A stretch of 64,000 bases of DNA from JBCCGG01 sp039029395. GTDB taxonomy: Bacteria; Pseudomonadota; Alphaproteobacteria; Kiloniellales; JAKSDN01. Where the stretch lies: NCBI GenBank assembly GCA_039029395.1, contig JBCCGG010000016.1:1-64000 (forward strand), written 5' to 3'. The translations under genes and the position numbers were made by a program. The stretch's first letter is position 1; each line of letters begins with the position of its first letter. Under the pieces are notes generated by a model. The model searched no databases. It was not told the origin of the DNA and saw only the letters and a list, made by a program, of their open reading frames with translations. Of this stretch, positions 48,791 through 57,655 are shown piece by piece.

Positions 48791-49888
48791 ATGGCCAGCA
48801 AACAGGTTCACCTCATCGCGGCGGCGCGGCCCAACTTCATGAAGATCGCGCCGCTCTACCACGCGCTCAATGCCGCGCCCTGGTGCGAGCCGGTCGTCGT
48901 GCACACCGGCCAGCATTATGATTTCAACATGTCCGATGCTTTCTTTCGGGACCTGGGCCTGCCCGAGCCGGACATAAATCTGGAGATCGGCAGCGGCAGT
49001 CACGCCGAGCAGACGGCCGGCGTCATGGTCGCCTACGAGCGCCTCCTGGCCCAGGACGCGCCGGACATGACGGTCGTGGTCGGCGACGTGAACTCGACGC
49101 TCGCCTGCACGCTCGCCGCCAAGAAGCTGAACCGACCGGTGGCCCATCTGGAAGCGGGCCTTAGAAGCAACGACCGCACCATGCCCGAGGAGCTCAACCG
49201 GATCCTCACCGACGCCATCGCCGACGTGCTCTGGACGCCTTCGCCGGACGGCGACGAAAATCTCCTACGCGAAGGCGTGCCGGCCGAGCGCATCTCTCGG
49301 GTCGGCAACATCATGATCGATTCCTTCGAGCTGCTGCGCCCTAAGATCGAAGCGGAGAACAGCCATGAAGCCTTCGGGCTGACCCCCGGCGGCTATGGCG
49401 TTGTGACCCTGCACAGGCCCAGCAACGTCGACCATCCAGAGACCTTGACCCTGCTGATCGAGGGCTTGACCGCGGTCGCCGAGCAGATGCCCCTGGTCTT
49501 CGCCATGCATCCCAGGACCCGCAAGTCGCTCGAGCGCTTGGATCTGATGACGCGCTTGCAATCGGCCAGCGGGCTGCACTTGACCGAGCCGCTCAGCTAC
49601 ATCCGATTCATGAGCCTAGTGCTGAGCTGCGGCTTGGCGGTGACCGATTCCGGCGGCCTTCAAGAGGAGACCACCTATCTCGGTATCCCCTGTTTGACCC
49701 TGCGCACGACGACCGAACGGCCTGTGACCATCGCGAGCGGTACGAACAGTCTGGCCACGGCGCAAGACATGCTGTCCATGGTCGACAAGATCTTGGCGGG
49801 CGAATGGCCCAAGGGAGCCTGTCCCGACCTCTGGGATGGCCGAACCGCGGGACGCGTTGCCGAGGACTTGAAATCGCGCCTGGCATAA
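48791..49888 (+). CDS. wecB: UDP-N-acetylglucosamine 2-epimerase (non-hydrolysing)
   Basis: A 365-residue enzyme making UDP-ManNAc from UDP-GlcNAc. IAAARPNFMKIAPL, HTGQHYD, VVGDVNSTLACTLAA, HLEAGLRSNDRTMPEELNR (key part HLEAGLRS), and DSGGLQEETTYLGIPCLTLR define the family. It starts 5 bp after the sulfotransferase gene, so it belongs to the same transcription unit. The UDP-ManNAc or derived sugar would feed the local glycan. Confidence 0.95.
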   Translation: MASKQVHLIAAARPNFMKIAPLYHALNAAPWCEPVVVHTGQHYDFNMSDAFFRDLGLPEPDINLEIGSGSHAEQTAGVMVAYERLLAQDAPDMTVVVGDVNSTLACTLAAKKLNRPVAHLEAGLRSNDRTMPEELNRILTDAIADVLWTPSPDGDENLLREGVPAERISRVGNIMIDSFELLRPKIEAENSHEAFGLTPGGYGVVTLHRPSNVDHPETLTLLIEGLTAVAEQMPLVFAMHPRTRKSLERLDLMTRLQSASGLHLTEPLSYIRFMSLVLSCGLAVTDSGGLQEETTYLGIPCLTLRTTTERPVTIASGTNSLATAQDMLSMVDKILAGEWPKGACPDLWDGRTAGRVAEDLKSRLA

Positions 49889-49914
49889 GTTCCCGGGCAC
49901 TAACGCCGAGGACC

Positions 49915-51330
49915 TCAGGACTGCTCTTCCAGCTTGGACCTGATGCCGCCCAGCTTTTTGCCAATGATGGTCGGTGCGGCGGGCTCGGGGCGGCTCGGTG
50001 TTCGGGCTGTGGCCGGTTGGATGCGGTGCGGCTGGCGACGTTGGGGCGAGCTGAAGCTCTCTTTCAGGGCGGCCCGTTCAAAGGCGAGCTCCTTTTGCAC
50101 CAGGATCTTGAGCTGAATCATGATAACGACCATCACCCAGTAGAGATCGAACAGGGCCTGGCTCAAGAACGCGCCGCCCACGGCGTAGCCGACCATGCTC
50201 ACCTGGAGCATGGCGGCGAGATGGCTTGCCCAGGTGAGATCCGGTCTGTTCTTGGTTCGGCTAATGACCCAAGTGCCGGTCAAGAGCGCCGTTGCGCCAA
50301 TCAGTAAGAAGATCGCAAGGCCAATAAAGCCATGTTCGCCCAAGACCTCGAAATAGATGCTATGGGCGGCACGGGAAGAGTTCGAGCCCGGCACCAGGCG
50401 CAAGAAGCGCTGCAGATCGCCGCCGAGCAAAAAACCGCCGCCGGTGAAGGGCCGCTCTTTGGCAACCTCGTAAGCGTAGCGCCATGCCTCGAAACGGCCT
50501 TGGGCCGAGCCATCCTCTTCGTAAGTGGTGATCGAATGCATTCGGTCGTACCACTTGTCCGGCACGATCGCGAGCGCGATCACAGCCCCGAAGAAGGCGG
50601 CGCAAAGCAGAATGCCGCGGCGCGGCGATTTGATGATCAATACGAAGAGCATCGCGCTCAAGGCGAGGAACGCACCGCGGGAATAGGACCCGACGACCGA
50701 AATGATCGAGAGCCCGATGGCGCCAATCATGCCGAGGCGAATCCATTGGTTCTCCAGCTGCAAATGAAGGTAGCGCATCAAAGGGATGACCATGATCGTT
50801 GCCAGCGCGAGCGCGTTGTTGGATGCGAAGAAACTCCCCGCTGGTCCGAAGACCATGTTGTTGCCGCCACTCAGTACCGTGAAGATGCCGCCCTTTACGC
50901 TGTAGAATCCGATGGAGCCGACAATGACGCAAATCAGAAGGGTGATGCGCTCGCGCGTGTACATGAGCGCCAGCGTCAAGAACACGCCGATCATCACTTT
51001 TATCGCCTTGTCCCATTTCGTGAAGGCGTCATCCGGGACTAGGGCGAATATCGTGGTGATGCTCATCCAAATGCAGTAGACGATCATCAGGCCAGACAGG
51101 AAGGTGATCGGAAGCCGCTTTGGCTCACGTGAAAGGCCGTAGGCCAATATCGTTAAAAGGCCGATCACCATCGCGACCGGTGCGGAATGCATGATACCCC
51201 AAGCCAAACGATGGGGGTTCATGAAGCCAATCCAAGACCAGGCGAGAATGCCGATCCAAGGCCGTTTGAGGATGAACGGAACCAGCACCGCGATGACGCC
51301 GATAAGTACAATGTCGCGCAGGCTTAGCAT
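49915..51330 (-). CDS. O-antigen ligase-like protein, exosortase A system-associated
   Basis: A 471-residue inner-membrane protein with about ten to twelve helices. The N-terminus KRPWIGILAWSWIGFMNPHRLAWG (key element GFMNPHR) and SYSRGAFLALSAM plus the long periplasmic loop are the marks of the putative O-glycosylation ligase family that accompanies exosortase A systems. It would attach lipid-linked glycans to a polysaccharide or protein. It is convergent with wecB (26 bp) and divergent from the second asparagine synthase gene. Confidence 0.87.
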   Translation of the reverse strand: MLSLRDIVLIGVIAVLVPFILKRPWIGILAWSWIGFMNPHRLAWGIMHSAPVAMVIGLLTILAYGLSREPKRLPITFLSGLMIVYCIWMSITTIFALVPDDAFTKWDKAIKVMIGVFLTLALMYTRERITLLICVIVGSIGFYSVKGGIFTVLSGGNNMVFGPAGSFFASNNALALATIMVIPLMRYLHLQLENQWIRLGMIGAIGLSIISVVGSYSRGAFLALSAMLFVLIIKSPRRGILLCAAFFGAVIALAIVPDKWYDRMHSITTYEEDGSAQGRFEAWRYAYEVAKERPFTGGGFLLGGDLQRFLRLVPGSNSSRAAHSIYFEVLGEHGFIGLAIFLLIGATALLTGTWVISRTKNRPDLTWASHLAAMLQVSMVGYAVGGAFLSQALFDLYWVMVVIMIQLKILVQKELAFERAALKESFSSPQRRQPHRIQPATARTPSRPEPAAPTIIGKKLGGIRSKLEEQS

Positions 51331-51726
51331 GAATCGTCCGTTGGTCCTGGTCAGCTGGCTCGTGCGCCGCGGCGGCGTTCAATGAGCCCTAAGGTCTTAG
51401 TTTACGGTGGTTAATTTACTCTCTAGAGGCCTGTCCTTTCATCCACCACCGAATAACGGCATCCGCGCCGCGCCTGGTCTCGCCGACGAGAAGATCCGGG
51501 ATAGTAGGGTGATCGGGCCCCGCCTGCTACCGAATTCTCAAGCCGTCGGTCTGGGCTTTTGATCTGCTCAAGGATCCCTTACCAGATCGAGCGCTTGGCC
51601 TAGAGGAGAAATCTTAACCCGAGCTGGGCTAGAGGATAGGAGCCGCTGGCTGCCCTCAGACCGGCCAATATCACTCTATGGGATCAAGTTCCGCTTGAAT
51701 TATTCAATAAATTCAGCTAGTTCGCC
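51331..51726. other. Intergenic region with candidate operator, no gene seen
   Basis: A 396-bp gap between the divergent ligase and asparagine synthase genes with no convincing reading frame. Just before the asparagine synthase start there is an AT-rich inverted repeat TGAATT-N8-AATTCA (51695-51714), possibly an operator or part of a promoter. No terminator hairpin or RNA family was recognised. Confidence 0.45.
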
Positions 51727-53649
51727 ATGTTGATTGAACTCCGGGAGCGGCAAGACTTGGACACAGGTGCGAGCAATCCCCCGTTCGGCCTGCCGTCCGG
51801 GCTTTGCGGCTGGTTTGGCGACGGCTCGCAGCTTGAAGACCCAAGCCAGGCGCTCGAGGCCATGGCGACCGGACTTGCCCCCAAGCCGTCGTCCGAGAGG
51901 CCGCTGGCCGAGTGGGATCATGCCCTACACCTGTCGCCCGGCAGCGAGTCGTCAACCATCTGCCAGATCGATGACCTGACTCTCGCGATTGAGGGGCACC
52001 CGAGATGGAGCGATCCGGCGCTGGCCGCCATGGCGGCTGCCCAGGGTTTCGGCGCGGCTCTGGCCCACGCCTACCGGTCGCGGGGTGCCGCTTTTCTGGA
52101 AGTCCTGGAGGGTACCTTCGCGTTGGCGCTTCTCGATCCCAAGGCGAGGCGTTGCCTGCTGGCGATCGACCGCATGGGCATTCACGCCCTGTGCTACGGT
52201 CGAACGCGACAGGGTGGGATCGTTTTCGGCAGCAACGCGACGAGCGTCGCGGCCCACCCCTCGATCGAGAAGGCCATATCGGCGCAAGCAATATACAACT
52301 ATCTACTGTTCTTCTATGTCCCTGGGCCGGGCAGCATCTACGACTCCCAGACCAAGCTGCTACCGGCGCAGTATCTGCTCTACGAAGATGGCGAGGTGCG
52401 CAGCGATTTCTATTGGCAGGCGCCCTACGGGTCAGGGCACGGCACCGACATGGAGTCGCTCAAATCAAGGCTGTTTGAAAGCCTTCGGACCTCGGTCGAT
52501 CGGTCGATCGTCGGCGAATCCCCGGAGCGCATCGGGGCCTTTCTGAGCGGTGGGCTGGACAGTTCAGCGGTTGTCGGGGTCCTTGCCGAGGCGACCGACC
52601 GGCCGGTCAAGTCCTTCACCATCGGCTTCGCCAACGAGAGCCATGACGAAACGCCCTATGCCGAGGCGGCGGCCCACCATTTCAAGAGCGAGCATCATCT
52701 CTACCGGGTCACCCCACAGGATGTTCACGATCTGATTCCGCAGATCGCGGCCGCCTTCGACGAACCATTCGGCAATGCCTCGGTGGTGCCAACCTACTGC
52801 TGCGCTCGCCTGGCCCGGCAGCATGGCGTCGATCTCATGATTGCCGGCGACGGTGGCGACGAGCTCTTTGCCGGCAACCCCTGGTATCCCCGCCAACAGG
52901 TCTTCGCGCTCTATGAAAAGGTGCCCAAGGCCTTGCGCAGGCGCTTGATCGAGCCGCTTGTCTTTGGCTTGCCAGGCGCAGAGCGCATTGACCTGCTGCG
53001 CAAGGCCCGCAAGTACATAACCATCGCCAATCAACCCATGCCCGATCGCGGATTTCGCCCGGAGGCTGCCGTGGTGTCCGATATTCGCGACATCGTGGCG
53101 CCTGACATCTACGAACAGGTCGACGCCAACCAGCCCCTAGAGGTCTTGCGAGCGGCCTATTTCCGTGCCGGCTCCGAGGACCTGGTGCAACGCATGATGC
53201 ACCTTGATTTGGAAACCGTGTTGGCCGGCTGCGACATTCGGAAGGTCAGCCGGATGTGCGCCTTGGCCGGCGTCCGGGTGCGCTTTCCGTTGCTCGACCA
53301 GGCCGTGGTGGAGATGTCCACGGAGGTGCCTCCCGACCTGTTGCTACACCGCTTTAAGCTGCGCCACTTTTATCGCCGGGCGATGGCGGAATTCCTGCCA
53401 CAGGCGGTACTTTCCAAGCACAAGCACGGATTCGGCTTGCCTTGGGCGCAAATGCTCGCCGAGCAGCCCATGCTGCGCGACCTGGCCTACGACACGCTCA
53501 ACATGGCCAAGCGGCGCGGCCTGGTGCTCGAGTCCTACATTGACCAGCTGGTCAAACAGCAACAGCGTCATCCGGGCAGCGCGCCCCATGCCGGACCAAT
53601 CTGGGACATGATGATCCTCGAGCTTTGGATGCAAAGCCACATGGATTGA
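51727..53649 (+). CDS. Asparagine synthase (glutamine-hydrolysing)-like amidotransferase with N-terminal extension
   Basis: A 640-residue AsnB-type protein. The glutaminase domain has a CGWFG motif matching the usual CGIFG, but the Cys is at residue 27, behind a 26-residue extension, instead of position 2. The synthase domain has the PP-loop FLSGGLDSS (274-280), MIAGDGGDELFAGNPWY and the C-terminal GFGLPW. Related amidotransferases are common in exosortase-associated polysaccharide clusters. Without removal of the extension the Cys could not act as the N-terminal nucleophile. The frame has no start codon at the Cys itself (the codon before is CTT). Confidence 0.85.
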   Translation: MLIELRERQDLDTGASNPPFGLPSGLCGWFGDGSQLEDPSQALEAMATGLAPKPSSERPLAEWDHALHLSPGSESSTICQIDDLTLAIEGHPRWSDPALAAMAAAQGFGAALAHAYRSRGAAFLEVLEGTFALALLDPKARRCLLAIDRMGIHALCYGRTRQGGIVFGSNATSVAAHPSIEKAISAQAIYNYLLFFYVPGPGSIYDSQTKLLPAQYLLYEDGEVRSDFYWQAPYGSGHGTDMESLKSRLFESLRTSVDRSIVGESPERIGAFLSGGLDSSAVVGVLAEATDRPVKSFTIGFANESHDETPYAEAAAHHFKSEHHLYRVTPQDVHDLIPQIAAAFDEPFGNASVVPTYCCARLARQHGVDLMIAGDGGDELFAGNPWYPRQQVFALYEKVPKALRRRLIEPLVFGLPGAERIDLLRKARKYITIANQPMPDRGFRPEAAVVSDIRDIVAPDIYEQVDANQPLEVLRAAYFRAGSEDLVQRMMHLDLETVLAGCDIRKVSRMCALAGVRVRFPLLDQAVVEMSTEVPPDLLLHRFKLRHFYRRAMAEFLPQAVLSKHKHGFGLPWAQMLAEQPMLRDLAYDTLNMAKRRGLVLESYIDQLVKQQQRHPGSAPHAGPIWDMMILELWMQSHMD

Positions 53650-53669
53650 CCATGGGCCGCGGTCCACAT

Positions 53670-54818
53670 TCAAGGGCTGGGCAGGTCAGGATAGGCCGGC
53701 AGGCCGGCGGCCTGACGATCGGCGAAGAGGCGGTTGTTCGCGCGGGTCGCGGCGAGTGGCAGCCCAAGCAGGTAGTCGAGCCGGACGCCCAAGGGTTCGG
53801 ATAAGCCCTGGCAGCCTTCGAACGGGCCAACCAGCTTGTTGCCGGTCACCACGATCGGCCCGGGAGTCTCGGTGATCAGAAGACAATTTCGGCTCGTTCC
53901 GTCACCATCGATGATGAAGGTGTTTCCCTCGATCAACGTGAAATCCGGCTGGCGTTTCGGGTAGGCGGTCTTGTGCCCGCTCAGCGCGATGCCCAGGAGG
54001 TTGCGGTTGTCCCGGTTCGGCCCGACTTGGCAGACATTGTTTCGGATCTCGCTGTGACCGCCGACCACGATGTCGATGCAAAGGCTGCCGTCGCCGTCCA
54101 ACTGGGCGATCACGTTATCCTCGATCACGTTTCGCCCGGCCCCGGTCTTGAGGCCATGGCCTTGGCCACTGGTGCCGATGACGCTGTTGCGCCGGAACTC
54201 CAGGTCGCCCTCGACCTTTTTGGATATGTAGACGCCGTGGTTGTAGTTTCCCGACGGGACGGTTCCCGTCATGCGGTTGTCTTCGATCACAATTCGGCTG
54301 GGCGTGCCGGCCGTGCCACCGAGGATGTGCATCTGATTGTCGCGAAATCGGTTGCCCCGGATCGTTGCGCGCGGGGTTTCCAGGCGGATTGCCGCGCCGT
54401 TGCCGTCGCGCGCGCTGGCTTTGGAAAACTCGATTCCCTCAATGGTGACGTCCGGCGCGGTCACGGTGAAGATGCCCTTGCCGTTGTAGACCCGCTCGGT
54501 GAAGTGGGCGCCCGGCTCGCCGCGAATGGTGACGCCCGGCACCGCGATCTTGACGCCTTCGCGGTAGGTCCCGGGGGCAACCAGGATCGTTTGACCGGGG
54601 CGCGCCTGAGCGAGGGCCGCCTGGAGGCTGGCGAAGCTGCAAGCCGTAGGGGCGCTCTCCGGTTCGGGGCAAACCCGCAGATCACCGCTCTGGGGCGCGG
54701 CTGCGTCCGTTGTATGGGCGGCGACGCCGAGGAGGGCGGCAAGGCATAGGATCTGGCAAAAGGAGCTGCCCCCGGGCCTAAACACTGGGGGTGTCCCGCT
54801 TGATCGCGGTCCTCGCAC
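53670..54818 (-). CDS. Exported right-handed parallel beta-helix protein
   Basis: A 382-residue protein with an N-terminal hydrophobic signal (FCQILCLAALLGVAAHTTDAAA) and a series of about ten beta-helix turns marked by repeats such as GVTIRGEPG, VTIEGIEFSKAS, IEDNRMTG, IEDNVIAQL and IEGNTFIIDG. Such folds bind or cut polysaccharides in the periplasm or outside. A start motif SLQAALAQARPGQTILVAPGTY is typical of pectate-lyase/NosD-like entries. GTG at 54818 is the start. It is convergent with the asparagine synthase gene, 20 bp apart. Confidence 0.82.
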   Translation of the reverse strand: MRGPRSSGTPPVFRPGGSSFCQILCLAALLGVAAHTTDAAAPQSGDLRVCPEPESAPTACSFASLQAALAQARPGQTILVAPGTYREGVKIAVPGVTIRGEPGAHFTERVYNGKGIFTVTAPDVTIEGIEFSKASARDGNGAAIRLETPRATIRGNRFRDNQMHILGGTAGTPSRIVIEDNRMTGTVPSGNYNHGVYISKKVEGDLEFRRNSVIGTSGQGHGLKTGAGRNVIEDNVIAQLDGDGSLCIDIVVGGHSEIRNNVCQVGPNRDNRNLLGIALSGHKTAYPKRQPDFTLIEGNTFIIDGDGTSRNCLLITETPGPIVVTGNKLVGPFEGCQGLSEPLGVRLDYLLGLPLAATRANNRLFADRQAAGLPAYPDLPSP

Positions 54819-54896
54819 CAGCGAACCGAATGGGCCCTGGCGCCTTAGTCCACGGCGTTGCCATCGGGCCAGTGTGCCGCGATAGCGGCGGTTCTG

Positions 54897-55100
54897 CTAG
54901 ACGGCCTGGGCTGGGCGGTGCTGGCGAACACTTTCGATAGTATTCAGTATCTCAGGCAGCGCCATGTCGGGCTTTTCGGCGAGGACCGCGCATACCGCGA
55001 AGACAGTGGCGGTGTCGTCGTCGCAGCCTTCAACCAAAGCACCGTCCAATGCCGTCTTTATGGTGTCTTCAAGCACTGTTCTAAAGGCCTCGTTAACCAT
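54897..55100 (-). CDS. Small hypothetical protein
   Basis: A 67-codon frame on the minus strand upstream of the beta-helix gene. The product is helix-rich and acidic (NEAFRTVLEDTIKTALDGALVEG, given in parts: FRTVLEDTIKTAL and PEILNTIESVRQ). I recognise no family, and no strong ribosome-binding site precedes ATG 55100, but composition looks protein-like. The frame can be extended upstream to 55178. Confidence 0.4.
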   Translation of the reverse strand: MVNEAFRTVLEDTIKTALDGALVEGCDDDTATVFAVCAVLAEKPDMALPEILNTIESVRQHRPAQAV

Positions 55101-55294
55101 TTGGGCGAAGCATCTGGACCGGCTTTGCCCCCGCGCACTCACTGTCTTGGAGGGGCGGCCGGAACCGGCGCTCACCACGACGATAGAGCTGCGACCTTAA
55201 CGAGAGGTTTAGGCTCGAAAGGGTCCGGGACGAACCGTGGCTGGGGCACCGAGGTGTCCGGCCATCATCGGCGGTTTTCTTCAAGCGCTGGTAG

Positions 55295-55314
55295 AGTGTA
55301 AAGTTTTCCGATAC
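55295..55314 (+). promoter_or_regulatory. Upstream element 1, candidate enhancer-binding site
   Basis: Contains TGTAAAGTTTTCCGATA. It is the inverse copy of the element at 55419-55438 with a single mismatch in 20 bases. It has the dyad-like TGT-N11-ATA/ACA form of bacterial enhancer-binding-protein sites and lies about 190-210 bp upstream of the sigma-54-type promoter. Confidence 0.5.
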
Positions 55315-55418
55315 CTCATCGGGTTCAGGATTGTAACGATTTTGCCTGGTATTTTAAGGGTTTAGTATGAATGCCCGTGATATGATCCCATCACTTAGGA
55401 TGATTTGGGCGCCGTAAA

Positions 55419-55438
55419 GTGTCGGAAAACTTTACACT
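55419..55438 (-). promoter_or_regulatory. Upstream element 2, candidate enhancer-binding site
   Basis: On the plus strand TGTCGGAAAACTTTACA, a TGT-N11-ACA form; read on the minus strand it is the same 17-mer as element 1 except one base. Its centre is about 75 bp upstream of the -24 element, a usual distance for an NtrC-like activator (PrsR-type proteins are plausible in exosortase bacteria). Confidence 0.55.
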
Positions 55439-55500
55439 TTCGCCATTGCCGCAGGGAGCACACGCGTATGAATCGAGCAACTTCAATAACTTATCAAAGT

Positions 55501-55516
55501 TGGTGTGATTCTTGCA
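55501..55516 (+). promoter_or_regulatory. Sigma-54-type -24/-12 promoter
   Basis: TGGTGTGATTCTTGCA: GG at 55502-55503 and GC at 55514-55515 with the correct 10-bp spacing, and TTGCA as in the consensus TTGCW; the -24 half reads TGG then differs from CAC. Transcription should start near 55527, ahead of the Tat-protein gene. The match is meaningful mainly because the paired upstream elements sit at activator distance. Confidence 0.55.
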
Positions 55517-55600
55517 TGGGTAAAAGGGATATCTTGGCCTTGATTTAAATTCGCGTGCATGCGATATATCACGGGCCAGCAATCTGCGCGGATTAGGGTA

Positions 55601-56323
55601 ATGGCAGATAATGACCAAGTAGGCGCCGGGCGAAGCGTGAACCGTTCAGGAGAAGAAACTCCGGATAAGGAGCGGGAACCAAGCAACGCTAAGCTGGACA
55701 GGCGAAGGAAGTTTCTAATCGGGGGGTTAGCAACCGCCCCCGTTATAGCGACATTGTCGAGCCGTCCGGCCTGGGCGGGCGCGAACTGTCCCTATTCTGA
55801 TCGTTTGTCCGATCACCTTTCGGAAGACCCGGTCACCTGCTACGGCGATAACCTTCAGGAGTGGCAAGCCCACCCGGAGCGAATCGAAGGGCTCTTCGAC
55901 ACGGGACCGGAACATCCGGTCAATGGCCACCCGGATTACACGGTTCTAACGAATCGTGAGCTGAGACAGCTCAGGCGGGCTGGTATCCTCACGCCTGAAG
56001 AGGTCAAGGAATACAAGGAAGAGCGGAACAACAATCCCGGTCAGACCTTTGTGGAGACCTTTGGTGTCACGCCGATCGGTATCGATGTCCCGCCCGATGC
56101 GACCCTGATGCAGTGCCTCTACGAGGGCAATCTCGATGGTCAGTGCGTCGCCGCCTACTGCAACGTTCTGTACCATCAGCCGCAGGACTTCGGCTATTCT
56201 GAGACGGGGCTGAGAAATCTTGTCGCAAGCCTATTGCACAACGATCCTGAACAGCTTCACTCGATTCTTGCCTACATGAACGCGAACCTGCAGGGCGCCA
56301 ATCCCTTCCTGCCCATGGGGTAG
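55601..56323 (+). CDS. Tat-exported protein of unknown function, first gene of the cassette
   Basis: A 240-residue protein with a twin-arginine signal: RRRKFLIGG (Arg34-Arg36), a hydrophobic stretch, and cleavage after AWA59. The mature part has several cysteines (NCPYSD, TCYGDN, QCLYEG, QCVAAYCN) and no recognised domain; it contains HPDYTVLTNRELRQLRRAG and ends NPFLPMG. Export in folded form suggests a cofactor or disulfide-bonded protein. ATG at 55601 follows AGGG; the frame is open from 55559. It lies directly downstream of the sigma-54-type promoter and upstream of the PqqD/HprK genes. Base composition is less GC-rich than in neighbours. Confidence 0.7.
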   Translation: MADNDQVGAGRSVNRSGEETPDKEREPSNAKLDRRRKFLIGGLATAPVIATLSSRPAWAGANCPYSDRLSDHLSEDPVTCYGDNLQEWQAHPERIEGLFDTGPEHPVNGHPDYTVLTNRELRQLRRAGILTPEEVKEYKEERNNNPGQTFVETFGVTPIGIDVPPDATLMQCLYEGNLDGQCVAAYCNVLYHQPQDFGYSETGLRNLVASLLHNDPEQLHSILAYMNANLQGANPFLPMG

Positions 56324-56456
56324 TTCAGCCTTAGGCGCTGAGCGTGTGAGGTCCATCCGTTAACTGTATTTTTTCGCTGTCGGGCTAGGTATCCTCGTGC
56401 GAGTCGCCTGGCGCACCTTGGCGCGCGAAGGCCGGACTGGGAGGGTAGCCTGACCC

Positions 56457-56741
56457 GTGGCGGAGCTTTGGAAGTCCGTCGATCCATCGAAGCTTGAGTG
56501 GCGGGTGTGGAGCGACGAGCACGTTGTTTACGACGACGGTTCGGGCGACACCCACTTGCTTGACGACGAGGCCGCCGGGGTCCTGCGACGCCTCTGTCAG
56601 GGGCCGGCCAGCGCCGATCAGCTGGTCGCCGAGCTGGCCCAGGAGCTGGAGATCGAGCCCAATCAGGTCCTGGAGTCCCACGTCGAGGCGATCTTAAAGA
56701 AATTCAGGCAGCTGGCCCTGATCGAGCCAGAGGCGTCATGA
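56457..56741 (+). CDS. PqqD-like protein of the HPr-rel-A system
   Basis: A 94-residue PqqD-fold protein: WRVWSDEHVVYDDGSGDTHLLDD (key elements VVYDDGSG and THLLDDEA), then helices ADQLVAELAQELE and ILKKFRQLALI. PqqD relatives bind leader peptides and deliver them to modifying enzymes. In genomes with exosortase systems this variant is found next to an HprK-related kinase and a nucleotidyltransferase, an assembly known only by the placeholder HPr-rel-A. It starts with GTG 56457 after GGGAGG. Its stop overlaps the next start in ATGA. Confidence 0.82.
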   Translation: MAELWKSVDPSKLEWRVWSDEHVVYDDGSGDTHLLDDEAAGVLRRLCQGPASADQLVAELAQELEIEPNQVLESHVEAILKKFRQLALIEPEAS

Positions 56742-57655
56742 ACCTGTCCCAGCTATCTCCAGCCGAGCTTGCGGAGGGTTTGCGCGGGCCGGGAATCAAT
56801 CTGTGTACTGGGCCCTTCACGACGCGCATCCGCTCGCCGATCGAGTACGTCGCCGAGGGCATGGCCTTGCTTTACGGCAACAACCGGATCGCCGGGCCGG
56901 AGGAGTTCGTCGACTTTCACGTCGCGATCGAGGCACCTGGCGGTATCAGGCGCTGGTGGCGGCGCCAGGCGCTCTTCACCCTCGACGGCACCACGCCGTT
57001 CGCGCCGCTGCCTTACGACGAGGCCTTGCCGCTTCTGGAATGGGGCCTCAACCGCGCCGTCACGTCCCATGCCCACACCTACCTGGTGCTGCACGCCGGC
57101 GTGATCGAGCGCGATGGTTGGGTCGCGCTGCTGCCGGGGCGCCCTGGCGCCGGCAAGAGCACGCTCTGCGCCTATCTGATGTTCAATGGCTGGCGCCTCT
57201 TATCCGACGAGCTGGCCCTGGTCTCGCTCGAAGACGGCCTGGTGACGCCCCTGGCGCGGCCGGTCAGCATGAAGAACCAATCGATTGAGGTGATTCGCGA
57301 GCGCGTTCCCGAAGCGCAGATCAGCCGGGTTTCCGGCAACACCGTGAAAGGCGCGGTGGCGCTTCTGAAGGTAGAGGCCGGCAGCGTGGCCCGGGTCGCG
57401 GAGCAGGCCCGACCGGCATGGGTGATCTTTCCCCGCTTCCAGCCGGCGGCCGAGGCCGAGCTCGCCCCGCGCTCCAAGGCACAGGCCTTGCTGGAGCTTG
57501 GCAACAATGCCTTCAACTATTCGGTTCACGGCCTCCGGGGCTTTCGCTGTCTGGCCGACCTGGTGGAGCGCTGCGGCTGCTACGATTTCACCTACAGCGA
57601 GCTCGAGGAGGCACGCGAGATCTTTGCCCGCTTGGCGCCGCCGGAGGCCTCGTGA
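56738..57655 (+). CDS. HprK-related kinase A
   Basis: A 305-residue protein with a P-loop kinase core: Walker A GRPGAGKST (residues 134-142), LLSDELALV as a Walker-B-like segment (155-163), and HAGVIE before the P-loop as in HPr kinase. The N-terminal 110 residues are family-specific. HprK phosphorylates Ser46 of HPr; here no HPr is adjacent and the target is unknown. ATG at 56738 overlaps the PqqD stop (ATGA), and its own stop overlaps the next GTG start (GTGA). Confidence 0.87.
   Translation: MNLSQLSPAELAEGLRGPGINLCTGPFTTRIRSPIEYVAEGMALLYGNNRIAGPEEFVDFHVAIEAPGGIRRWWRRQALFTLDGTTPFAPLPYDEALPLLEWGLNRAVTSHAHTYLVLHAGVIERDGWVALLPGRPGAGKSTLCAYLMFNGWRLLSDELALVSLEDGLVTPLARPVSMKNQSIEVIRERVPEAQISRVSGNTVKGAVALLKVEAGSVARVAEQARPAWVIFPRFQPAAEAELAPRSKAQALLELGNNAFNYSVHGLRGFRCLADLVERCGCYDFTYSELEEAREIFARLAPPEAS

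Larger units (their letters stand above)
55101..55600. other. Regulatory intergenic region before the Tat/PqqD/HprK cassette
   Basis: A 500-bp gap, AT-rich in its right half, with no good protein gene. It carries two near-identical inverted 20-bp elements (55295-55314, 55419-55438) and a sigma-54-type promoter (55501-55516), described separately. The arrangement of distant paired upstream sites, promoter and gene is that of an NtrC-family activator-controlled unit. Confidence 0.6.

Noticed and set aside
51553..51568. GG-N10-GC match upstream of the asparagine synthase gene
   Set aside because: Such bare matches occur about once per 100 bp per strand at this GC content, and no upstream paired element accompanies it.
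55295..55438. Inverted repeats as ends of a 144-bp miniature transposable element
   Set aside because: No target-site duplication is visible, and position and spacing relative to the sigma-54-type promoter fit activator sites better. Not fully excluded.
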